Shown: positions 56,831-64,000 of the stretch, piece by piece
Layout: each line of letters starts with the position of its first letter
Numbering within the stretch: position 1 is the first letter of the stretch
Assembly (NCBI RefSeq): GCF_011682065.1
Contig: NZ_VUYU01000015.1
Location: 62,001 to 126,000 of the forward strand
Source: Massilia rubra
Lineage (GTDB): Bacteria; Pseudomonadota; Gammaproteobacteria; Burkholderiales; Burkholderiaceae_D
Length of the DNA stretch: 64,000 nucleotides
Direction of reading: 5' to 3'
Made by a program: the position numbers and the translations under genes
Notes under the pieces: model-generated
The model's input: only the letters and a program-made list of their open reading frames with translations
Databases searched by the model: none
What the model was told of the DNA's origin: nothing

Positions 56831-56955
56831 CGCAAGCGCACCATCACGCGCCGGTGCAGGCGGGCCCACAGGAACGCGCCGAACGAAGGCGTGGGAGGCG
56901 TGGGAAGCGGCTGGCCGAGCGGGCCGGCGGGGGTGCAGCGTGCGTTGAGATCCAT
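56824..56955 (-). CDS. Small ORF (43 aa) translationally coupled to the PHB-type esterase
   Basis: 43 codons, MDLNARCTPAGPLGQPLPTPP... ending FLWARLHRRVMVRLRW. It has a better ribosome site (AAGGAG, 9 nt) than the esterase, and its TAA lies inside the esterase start region (ATGGTAA). So ribosomes ending here could restart on the esterase ATG. No known family; it may be a leader or a small basic protein. Evidence is the ribosome site and the overlap only. Confidence 0.5.
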   Translation of the reverse strand: MDLNARCTPAGPLGQPLPTPPTPSFGAFLWARLHRRVMVRLRW

Positions 56956-57178
56956 GGCGAAAGTCTCCTTTCAACCAGCATAGCGTGCGCGCGCGGCGCC
57001 GCTCCGTGCGTTGCGCCGCTTAGCCGGCCCGATGAACAAAAAAGCAACATTGGCGGACGTGGCGCGCGCCCGGCACCATTGAGCCAGATCAAAGAACGGC
57101 TTGCGCGAAAACCTAGTCTGTTTGCATAAGGTCCGCAATCGGCGCGGTCCGCACACCCAACAACCCCAGGAGAACGAC

Positions 57179-57727
57179 ATGAACTACACAGAGCGCGACA
57201 AATACGGCATGTACAAAGGCAGCGCCGGCCCCGGCCCGGCCCTGATGGGCGCCGACACCCTGATCGGCGACAACGTGGTCAATTCCCAGCAGGACGACCT
57301 GGGAGAAATCAAGGAAATCATGCTCGACATGCGCAGCGGGCAAGTCGCCTACGCGGTGCTGGCCTTCGGCGGCATGCTGGGACTGGGCGAAAAACTGTTC
57401 GCGGTGCCGTGGCAGGCACTGCACCTCGATACGGTCAGCAAGCGTTTCGTGCTCAATGTGGAAAAAGAGCGCCTGAAAAACGCCCCTGGCTTCGACCCGG
57501 ACGCCTGGCCGGACATGAGCGACATCGGCTGGGCCAACCAGGTGCATGGGTTCTACGGCACCGACGCCAGCGGCGGCATGGGCGCGGGGGCGCAAGCGGG
57601 CATGGGCGGCATGGGCGCGGGGGCGCAAGCGGGCATGGGCGGCAGCGGCGCAGCGACGAGCGGCATGGGTGGTGGCACTGCGGGAACAAGCGGCGCGGGC
57701 ACGAGCGGCATGGGCGCCGGACTATGA
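57179..57727 (+). CDS. PRC-barrel domain protein, copy 2, with Gly/Met/Ala repeat tail
   Basis: 182 residues. The first 130 are a paralogue of the 35.8-kb protein: MNYTERDKYGMYKGSAGPGPALMGADTLIGDNVVN, LGEIKEIMLDMRSGQVAYAVLAFGGMLGLGEKLFAVPW, FDPDAWPDMSDIGWANQVHGFYG. The extra 50-residue tail is built from GMGAGAQAGMGG-type repeats and is low complexity. AGGAG precedes the ATG. Function unknown. Confidence 0.87.
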   Translation: MNYTERDKYGMYKGSAGPGPALMGADTLIGDNVVNSQQDDLGEIKEIMLDMRSGQVAYAVLAFGGMLGLGEKLFAVPWQALHLDTVSKRFVLNVEKERLKNAPGFDPDAWPDMSDIGWANQVHGFYGTDASGGMGAGAQAGMGGMGAGAQAGMGGSGAATSGMGGGTAGTSGAGTSGMGAGL

Positions 57728-57792
57728 AGCATGCTTGACGAGTAGCGCTGGAGGGCGCAGCGCCGGTGCAACTGACCAGTGCAACTGGCCTG

Positions 57793-57876
57793 CGCGCACC
57801 CGCGTCACGCGCACGAATAAGCCAAGGCGCTGGCAGGTGGCGCCCTTGGCTATCCGTGCGCGTGACGTCGGTGCGC
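57793..57876. terminator. Long imperfect hairpin between convergent genes
   Basis: Arms of about 38 nt around a 9-nt loop (left GCGTCACGCGCAC...GCCAAGGCGC, right GCGCCCTTGGC...GTGCGCGTGAC), between the PRC-barrel and hrpA stop codons. No U-tract; a transcription barrier or dispersed inverted repeat. Confidence 0.6.
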
Positions 57877-57887
57877 CTGCGCCAGCA

Positions 57888-60800
57888 TCAGCGCTGCATC
57901 GACTCCCACACCTTCTGCAGGCGCTTGGCCGAGACCGGCATTGGCGTGCGCAATTCCTGGGCATACAGCGACACGCGCAGTTCTTCGAGCATCCAGCGGA
58001 ACTCCACCATCTTCGGATCGGTGTTCTTCCCCGCCAGGCGGTCGCGTGCGGCGCGCATGAAGTGGCTGGCGGACTGGGTCCACTCGGCCATCAGCTTGGC
58101 GTCGCGCGCGGGATCGGCACGCAGCTTCTCCAGCCGCACATTGATCGCCTTCAGGTAGCGCGGAAAATGCGCCAGCTGCGTGTAATCGTTGTCGATCAGG
58201 AAGCGCTTGTGCACCAGCCCCTGCAACTGCGACTGCATGTCGGCCGCGGCCTGCGCCTGCACGCCCTGCAGCTTCTTGGGCAAGCCATGGAACTCGGTCA
58301 GCACCTGCGACACCAGCCGTGCAATCTCGTTCACCAGCAAGGTCAGGCGTGATTTACCCTCATCCTTGCGCTTGTTGAACGAGGCCGCGTCGGTCGGCAG
58401 CGGATCTTGCAGGCAGGCGATGTCGATCGCCTTCTGGATGATCTGGTCGCGCAACTCTTCCTGCGAACCCATGGCCATGAACTGCATGCCCATCTGCTGC
58501 AATCCGGGAATATTCTTCTCGACAAACTTGATCTGCTCCTTGAACTGCAGCGCAAACAGGCGGCGCAGGCCGATCCGGTGAGTGGCCGTGGCCACGGTCG
58601 GGTCGTCGAACACTTCCAGGTCGCAGTGGGTCTGCTTGTCGACCAGCGCCGGAAAGCCGATCAGGGTCAGCTTGCCCTGCACGATCTCGAGCAGCTCCGG
58701 CAGTTCGCCGAAGGTCCACGAAGTCAGGCCGGTATGCTGGCTGACCTTGGGCGCGTTCGGCTGCGTGCCCGGGTCCGCGCTCTTCGATGACGCCGCCGAG
58801 CTCGTCGCCGTCGCCTGCACCTTGCCCGGCGCGGCCGGAATCGACACTTCCGCCAGCTTCTGGAAGCTCTGGCGCGCCTGCCCGCCGAATTCGGCCTGCA
58901 GGGTGGCCAGGTTGCGTCCCATGTCGAGCTGGCGTCCATGCTCGTCGATCACCTTGAAGTTCATGAAGTGATGCGCCGGCAAGGTTTCGGGCTTGAAGTC
59001 AGTGGTCAAGACCATCAGGCTCGTTTGCGAACGGATGTCGGCGATGATCGCGTCGATCAGGTCGCCACGCCCGAACTTGCCCGCCTCGTGCACGCGCTCG
59101 CAAAAGCGCGCCGCGAAATCGGGCAGCGGCACGCAATGGCGGCGCAACTTCTGCGGCAGCGATTTGAGAAGCAGATGCACTTTTTCCTTCAGCATGCCCG
59201 GCACCAGCCAGTCGGCGCGCTCGCGCGGCAACTGGTTGAGCGCGAACAGCGGCACCGCCAGGGTGACGCCATCGCGCAGGCTGCCCGGCTCGAAGTGGTA
59301 GGTCAGTTGCATCTCGATGCCGGTCACCGACATCGCCTTCGGGAACAACTCGGTGGTCACGCCGGCCGCCTCGTGCCGCATCAACTCGTCGCGGTTCAGG
59401 AACAACAGCTTCGGTTCCTTGAAGGTGGCGTCCTTGTGCCACTTCTCGAAACCGGCACCGTTGACCACATCCGTCGGAATGAGCTTGTCGTAGAAGGCGG
59501 CGATCAGGTGGTCGTCCACCAGCACGTCGAGACGGCGCGACTTGTGCTCGAGGTTTTCGATCTCTTTCACCAGCTTGTGGTTATGCGCGAAGAACGGCGC
59601 GCGTGTGTCGTAGTCGCCCGCCACCAGCGCATCGCGGATGAAAATCTCGCGCGCTTCGGCCGGGTTGAACTGGCCGTAGTTGATGCGGCGCTGGCTGTAG
59701 ATCACCAACCCGTGCAAGGTCGCGCGTTCGGACGCGGTGACCTGCGCGGCGCGCTTTTCCCAGCGCGGCTCGCCCCAGGATTTTTTCAGCAGGTGGCTGC
59801 CCACCCGCTCGATCCACTCCGGCGCGATGTTGGCCACGCAGCGCGCGTACAGGCGCGTGGTCTCCACCAGTTCGGCCGCCATGATCCACTTGCCCGGTTT
59901 TTTGAGCAGCGAAGAACCCGGCCACACGTGATACTTGATGCCGCGCGCGCCCAGGTAGCCGGCGCCCGGTTCGTCCTCGGACTTGAAGCCGATGTTCCCC
60001 AACAGGCCAGTGAGCAGCGCCGTATGCAGGTTTTCGTACGTGGCCGGCAGCTCGTTCATGCGCCAGCCCTGCTCCTTGACGATGGTGAGCAACTGCGAAT
60101 GCACGTCGCGCCATTCGCGCAGGCGCACCTGCGACAGGAAATTGGTGCGGCAGGTTTCCATCAACTGGCGGTTGGTTTTCTTGTGCTCGATGGCCGCCTC
60201 GAACCACGTCCAGATCTTGATATACGTGAGGAATTCGGACTTCTCGTCGGCGAACTTCTTGTGCGCCTCGTCGGCCGCCTGCTGGTGCTCCATCGGCCGG
60301 TCGCGCGGGTCCTGCACCGACAGCGCGGAAGCGATAATCAGCATCTCGGTCAGGCAGGCGTTTTCCAGCGCGGCCAGGATCATGCGCCCGACCCTCGGAT
60401 CGAGCGGCAGCTTGGCCAGCTTGTGGCCCAACGGGGTCAGGTCGTTCGACTCGTCGACCGCGCCCACTTCCTGCAGCAGCTGGTAACCGTCGGCGATGGC
60501 GCGGCCCTGCGGCGGCTCGATGAACGGGAACGTCTCCACATCGGTCAGGTGCAGGGACTTCATGCGCAGGATGACCGCCGCCAGCGACGAGCGCAGGATT
60601 TCCGGCTCGGTGAACTTGGGGCGCTGCAGGTAATCGTTTTCTTCGTACAGGCGAATGCAGACGCCGTCGGCCACGCGGCCGCAGCGGCCGGCGCGCTGGT
60701 TGGCGGCCGACTGCGCGATCGGCTCGACCTGCAACTGCTCGACCTTGTTGCGGAAGCTGTAGCGCTTCACGCGCGCCAGGCCCGCGTCGACCACGTAGCG

Positions 60801-62195
60801 GATGCCAGGCACCGTCAGCGAGGTTTCGGCCACGTTGGTGGCCAACACGATGCGGCGCGCATTGGTGATCTTGAAGACCTTCTCCTGCTCTTCGACCGAC
60901 AGGCGGGCGAACAGCGGCAGGATCTCGACGTGCGGCGGATGATGCTTGCGCAGGGCCTCGGCGCAATCGCGGATTTCGCGCTCGCCCGGCAGGAACACCA
61001 GCACGTCGCCCGAACCGAGGCGGCACAATTCGTCGACGCCGTCGACCACCGCATCCATCAGGTCGCGCTTGTCGCGCGCGGCCTGCGCCTTGGGCATCGG
61101 CTTGCCCGCCGCGGGGGGCGGCGTCGCCGTCACCGGATCGCGGTCGACCGGGCGATAGCGCACCTCCACCTTGTACAGGCGGCCCGAGACCTCGATCACC
61201 GGCGCGAGCTTGTCGCCGTTGGCGAAGTGGCGCGCGAAGCGGTCGGCGTCGATGGTGGCCGACGTGATGATCACTTTCAGGTCCGGACGGCGCGGCAGCA
61301 ACTGCTTCAGGTAACCGAGCAGGAAATCGATGTTCAGGCTGCGCTCGTGCGCTTCATCGATGATGATGGTGTCGTAGTTTTTGAGCAGCGGATCGGTCTG
61401 GGTTTCGGCCAGCAGGATCCCGTCCGTCATCAGCTTGACCGAGGCGCCCGGTTGCAGGGTGTCGGTAAAGCGCACCTTGAAGCCCACGTGCACGCCCAGC
61501 GGCGTGCCCAGTTCCTGCGCGATGCGCTTGGCGGTGGACGAGGCGGCGATCCGGCGCGGCTGCGTGTGGCCGATCAGGCCTTTCTGGCCGCGTCCCAGCT
61601 CCAGGCAAATCTTGGGCAGCTGGGTAGTCTTGCCGGAGCCGGTTTCGCCGGAGACGATGATGACCTGGTTTTCCAGCAGCGCCTTGGCGATATCCTGGCG
61701 GCGCCCGGAAACCGGCAAATCCTCGGGAAAGGTAATCGGCGGCAGCGGCGTGCGCAACACCTCGCGCGGCGCGCGTGCGGCACGTTCGCCCGGGGCACGA
61801 ACGCCCGGGGCACGAACGCCGGCTGGTTCACCTTCGCGCGGGGGACGGGGAGCGCGCGCCGGACGTTCGCCGGCTGGCTGCCCCTCACGCGGCGCACGTT
61901 CACCCGGGGCACGAACGCCGGCTGGCTGGCCTTCCCGTGGTGGACGCGGCGTGCGCGCCGGGTGTTCAGCGGCTGGCGGGCCTTCGCGCGGCGGACGTGG
62001 CGCGCGCGCCTGTCGTTCACCGGCCGGCTGCCCCTCGCGCGGGGCGCGAACGCCGTCCGCCTGCCCTTCCCGTGGCGGGCGCGGCGTGCGCGGTTGGTCC
62101 GCACGCGCGGCGGATGGACCCTCCTCGCTGGCATTGCGGGGCGTGGCGACGGGTGGCGACGGCGGTGTGGAAGGCTTGTTACTCTGTTCTGACAT
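57888..62195 (-). CDS. hrpA: ATP-dependent RNA helicase HrpA (DEAH box) with repeat-rich N-terminus
   Basis: 1435 residues. Residues 1 to about 149 are a low-complexity Arg/Pro/Glu/Gly stretch with repeated APREGQPAGER / PARAPRPPREG units. The DEAH helicase core follows: GETGSGKTTQLPK, IIDEAHERSLNIDFLLG, SATIDADRF, VFLPGEREI, VLATNVAETSLTVPGIRYVVDAG and QRAGRCGRV. HA2 and OB domains and the DUF3418 C-terminal region complete HrpA. It resolves stalled or collided ribosomes in E. coli. Divergent from argA with a 53-bp gap. Identity secure; the N-terminal extension is unusual. Confidence 0.96.
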   Translation of the reverse strand: MSEQSNKPSTPPSPPVATPRNASEEGPSAARADQPRTPRPPREGQADGVRAPREGQPAGERQARAPRPPREGPPAAEHPARTPRPPREGQPAGVRAPGERAPREGQPAGERPARAPRPPREGEPAGVRAPGVRAPGERAARAPREVLRTPLPPITFPEDLPVSGRRQDIAKALLENQVIIVSGETGSGKTTQLPKICLELGRGQKGLIGHTQPRRIAASSTAKRIAQELGTPLGVHVGFKVRFTDTLQPGASVKLMTDGILLAETQTDPLLKNYDTIIIDEAHERSLNIDFLLGYLKQLLPRRPDLKVIITSATIDADRFARHFANGDKLAPVIEVSGRLYKVEVRYRPVDRDPVTATPPPAAGKPMPKAQAARDKRDLMDAVVDGVDELCRLGSGDVLVFLPGEREIRDCAEALRKHHPPHVEILPLFARLSVEEQEKVFKITNARRIVLATNVAETSLTVPGIRYVVDAGLARVKRYSFRNKVEQLQVEPIAQSAANQRAGRCGRVADGVCIRLYEENDYLQRPKFTEPEILRSSLAAVILRMKSLHLTDVETFPFIEPPQGRAIADGYQLLQEVGAVDESNDLTPLGHKLAKLPLDPRVGRMILAALENACLTEMLIIASALSVQDPRDRPMEHQQAADEAHKKFADEKSEFLTYIKIWTWFEAAIEHKKTNRQLMETCRTNFLSQVRLREWRDVHSQLLTIVKEQGWRMNELPATYENLHTALLTGLLGNIGFKSEDEPGAGYLGARGIKYHVWPGSSLLKKPGKWIMAAELVETTRLYARCVANIAPEWIERVGSHLLKKSWGEPRWEKRAAQVTASERATLHGLVIYSQRRINYGQFNPAEAREIFIRDALVAGDYDTRAPFFAHNHKLVKEIENLEHKSRRLDVLVDDHLIAAFYDKLIPTDVVNGAGFEKWHKDATFKEPKLLFLNRDELMRHEAAGVTTELFPKAMSVTGIEMQLTYHFEPGSLRDGVTLAVPLFALNQLPRERADWLVPGMLKEKVHLLLKSLPQKLRRHCVPLPDFAARFCERVHEAGKFGRGDLIDAIIADIRSQTSLMVLTTDFKPETLPAHHFMNFKVIDEHGRQLDMGRNLATLQAEFGGQARQSFQKLAEVSIPAAPGKVQATATSSAASSKSADPGTQPNAPKVSQHTGLTSWTFGELPELLEIVQGKLTLIGFPALVDKQTHCDLEVFDDPTVATATHRIGLRRLFALQFKEQIKFVEKNIPGLQQMGMQFMAMGSQEELRDQIIQKAIDIACLQDPLPTDAASFNKRKDEGKSRLTLLVNEIARLVSQVLTEFHGLPKKLQGVQAQAAADMQSQLQGLVHKRFLIDNDYTQLAHFPRYLKAINVRLEKLRADPARDAKLMAEWTQSASHFMRAARDRLAGKNTDPKMVEFRWMLEELRVSLYAQELRTPMPVSAKRLQKVWESMQR

Positions 62196-62235
62196 TGTTT
62201 TTACATGAATTTAGCGCGCAAGTCGCGCAGCGAAT

Positions 62236-62241
62236 TATAAT
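62236..62241 (+). promoter_or_regulatory. Candidate -10 box of argA, 7 nt before its ATG
   Basis: TATAAT, with the preferred start ATG 62249 seven bases later and no ribosome site, suggesting a leaderless mRNA. No good -35 in the 53-bp divergent gap. Confidence 0.4.
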
Positions 62242-62248
62242 GCGCCAA

Positions 62249-63559
62249 ATGGAAACTCCTAACCAATTCGTCCAATGGCTGCGCTCAGTCGCGCCGTACA
62301 TCCACGCGTTCCGTGGCAAGACCTTCGTGGTCGCCTTTCCAGGTGAACTCGTCACCGCCGGCGCGCTGCCGGTGCTGGCCCAGGACCTGTCGCTGCTGGT
62401 CGCCCTCGATATCCGGGTGGTGATCGTGCACGGCTCGCGTCCCCAGGTCGCCGAGCAGCTCGCGCTGAGGAACGTGGAAGGCCGTTTTCACAACGGCATC
62501 CGCATCACCGACACCGCCGCCCTCGAATGCGCCAAAGAAGCGGCCGGCGAACTGCGGCTCGATATCGAAGCCGCCTTCAGCCAGGGTTTGCCCAACACGC
62601 CGATGGCGCACGCCGCCATCCGCATCATCTCAGGTAACTTCGTCACCGCGCGCCCGCTTGGCGTGATCGACGGCGTCGACCTCGAACTGACCGGCATGCC
62701 GCGCAAGATCGCCGCCGAGACCATCCACGCGATCCTGGCCACCGACAGCCCGGTGCTGCTCTCGCCGCTGGGTTTTTCGCCGACCGGCGAAGCGTTCAAC
62801 CTGACCATGGAAGACGTGGCCGTGTCGGCCGCGATCGCCCTGCACGCCGACAAACTGGTGTTCATCACCGAAACGCCGATGATGCTGGATGAAGGCGGCG
62901 CCGAAATCCGCGAACTGTCGTCGCACCAGGCCGAAGCCGTGCTGCAAGCGGGCTTTTTGCCGGCCGACGCCGCGTTCTACCTGCAGCACGCCATCAAGGC
63001 CTGCAACAGCGGCGTGCCGCGCGCCCACATCGTGCCGTTCGAGATGGACGGCTCGGCCCTGCTCGAACTGTTCACCCACGATGGCGTGGGCACCATGATC
63101 AGTCACGAGAACCTGGAAAGCCTGCGCCGCGCCACCATCGAAGACGTGGGCGGCATCATCAAGCTGATCGAGCCCCTGGAAGCGGACGGCACCCTGGTCA
63201 AGCGCGGGCGCGAACTGATCGAACGCGAAATCGACCAGTTCTCGGTCATCGAGCACGATGGCGTGATCTTCGGCTGCGCCGCCCTGTACCCGTTCCCGGA
63301 ATCGAAAATGGGCGAGATGGCCTGCCTGACGGTCAACCCGGACGTGCAAACCCAGGGCGACGGCGAGCGCATTCTCAAGCACGTGGAAAACCGCGCCCGC
63401 GCGGCTGGCCTCAAGCAACTGTTCGTGCTCACCACGCGCACCTCGCACTGGTTCCAGAAGCGCGGCTTCAAGCCGGCCACGGTCGATGCGCTGCCCAAGG
63501 ACCGCCAGCATATGTATAACTGGCAGCGCAAATCCCAAGTGCTGATTAAGTCTCTATAA
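62249..63559 (+). CDS. argA: Amino-acid N-acetyltransferase (N-acetylglutamate synthase) ArgA
   Basis: First step of arginine synthesis: acetyl-CoA plus glutamate. 436 residues in two domains. The N-terminal amino-acid-kinase-like domain (FRGKTFVVAFPGELV, IRVVIVHGSRPQV, FHNGIRITDTAAL, MTSPL-equivalent VLLSPLGFSPTGEAFNL) serves in arginine feedback. The C-terminal GNAT domain is IEDVGGIIKLIEPLEADGTLVKR... CAALYPFPESKMGEMACLTVNPDVQTQGDGERIL. An alternative ATG lies at 62240. It precedes yggX by 35 bp. Confidence 0.95.
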   Translation: METPNQFVQWLRSVAPYIHAFRGKTFVVAFPGELVTAGALPVLAQDLSLLVALDIRVVIVHGSRPQVAEQLALRNVEGRFHNGIRITDTAALECAKEAAGELRLDIEAAFSQGLPNTPMAHAAIRIISGNFVTARPLGVIDGVDLELTGMPRKIAAETIHAILATDSPVLLSPLGFSPTGEAFNLTMEDVAVSAAIALHADKLVFITETPMMLDEGGAEIRELSSHQAEAVLQAGFLPADAAFYLQHAIKACNSGVPRAHIVPFEMDGSALLELFTHDGVGTMISHENLESLRRATIEDVGGIIKLIEPLEADGTLVKRGRELIEREIDQFSVIEHDGVIFGCAALYPFPESKMGEMACLTVNPDVQTQGDGERILKHVENRARAAGLKQLFVLTTRTSHWFQKRGFKPATVDALPKDRQHMYNWQRKSQVLIKSL

Positions 63560-63594
63560 TCACGCCTTTACACATATCCGCTTGAGGAGTACAC

Positions 63595-63867
63595 ATGGCC
63601 CGCACCGTCCATTGCGTCAAATTGAACAAGGAAGCCGAAGGACTCGACTTTCCACCTTACCCGGGCGAGCTGGGCAAGAAAATCTGGGAAACGGTCTCGA
63701 AAGAAGCCTGGGCCGCCTGGCTCAAGCACCAGACCATGCTGGTCAATGAAAACCGCCTGAACCTGGCCGACCAGCGCGCGCGCAAATACCTGGCCACGCA
63801 GATGGAAAAACACTTCTTCGGCGACGGCGCCGACGCAGCCCAAGGCTACGTGCCACCGGCTGACTGA
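63595..63867 (+). CDS. yggX: Fe(2+)-trafficking / oxidative-damage protection protein YggX
   Basis: 90 residues: [32 protein letters not shown], with the family Cys7, then [38 protein letters not shown]. Protects iron-sulfur clusters and DNA from oxidative damage. AGGAG lies upstream. Probably co-transcribed with argA. Confidence 0.95.
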   Translation: MARTVHCVKLNKEAEGLDFPPYPGELGKKIWETVSKEAWAAWLKHQTMLVNENRLNLADQRARKYLATQMEKHFFGDGADAAQGYVPPAD

Positions 63868-63883
63868 CACCCCAACCGGCCCA

Positions 63884-63966
63884 ACCGGTGCCAGGTCTGA
63901 CATTCGGACACGGGCTCATCCGCCTTGCGGATGAGCCCGTGTCCGAATGTCAGACCTGGCACCGGT
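63884..63966. repeat. Perfect 40-bp stem, 3-nt loop inverted repeat
   Basis: Two 40-nt arms are exact complements around the loop CTT, beginning ACCGGTGCCAGGTCTGACAT. It starts 16 bp after the yggX stop. The CAGGTCTGAC motif resembles the core of the other dispersed repeats in the window. It could serve as a terminator or be a mobile REP-type hairpin. Confidence 0.92.
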
Positions 63967-64000
63967 GTTTACCCCCCGCGTTTAAATCGCTCTACACTGA

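Noticed and set aside
58938-62192. Plus-strand open frame of about 1080 codons opposite hrpA
   Set aside because: Antisense shadow with His/Gln/Arg/Gly-rich composition typical of such frames; HrpA motifs are on the minus strand.

Overview
The window is GC-rich, densely coded bacterial chromosome. Gene content and order point to a betaproteobacterium of the Oxalobacteraceae (Massilia / Duganella / Janthinobacterium group). Diagnostic points are the pyrG-kdsA-eno-ftsB order, dapA-bamC, ImuA/ImuB/DnaE2 mutagenesis proteins, a roxA-type ribosomal oxygenase, paired PRC-barrel proteins and a PHB-depolymerase-type esterase. This placement is inference from gene families, not a database match. I saw no rRNA, tRNA, CRISPR array, insertion sequence or prophage.

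Layout. 0.1-6.1 kb: mutS with a coupled secreted pseudo-phosphoesterase, then slyD and roxA. 6.4-12 kb: a small Ala-rich lipoprotein, the bamC-dapA unit, a methyltransferase, and the htpX-YciO-M50 protease unit. 12-16 kb: a 121-bp near-palindrome, a PHP phosphatase, a hydrolase, and an eroded MazEF-type toxin-antitoxin locus whose antitoxin and operator are intact. 16-18.7 kb: a four-gene unit of gamma-carbonic anhydrase, Hsp33, thioesterase and acetyltransferase. 18.7-27 kb: accessory regulators and enzymes (AKR/LysR, DUF3224, AraC, RQC-minor, MepB, RcnB-like, SUMF1-like) and a LytS/LytR-type two-component pair. 27-30.7 kb: a five-gene operon with every junction overlapping, led by a GbsR/MarR regulator with a clear promoter and palindromic operator. 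31-35.5 kb: the core pyrG-kdsA-eno-ftsB unit.

36-48 kb: dnaE2 behind a perfect LexA box, a PhzF-like protein, a TonB-dependent receptor behind a LacI-type palindrome, an envelope-stress group (HtrA protease, response regulator, histidine kinase) and an Hsp20 gene with a ROSE-like leader. 48-52 kb: an unknown gene whose 5' end sits in a 165-bp inverted duplication built of 10-bp repeats, then an M61 peptidase. 53-55 kb: imuB and imuA behind a second LexA box, about 15 kb from dnaE2. 55-64 kb: a membrane protein, a PHB-type esterase with a coupled 43-codon upstream ORF, a second PRC-barrel gene, hrpA, argA and yggX, ending in a perfect 40-bp stem-loop.

Shared themes. Much of the window concerns DNA integrity (mutS, dnaE2, imuAB, RQC-minor) and protein quality control (slyD, htpX, hslO, htrA, hsp20). 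A dispersed repeat family with the core GGGGTCAGACCCC sits in at least five intergenic regions.
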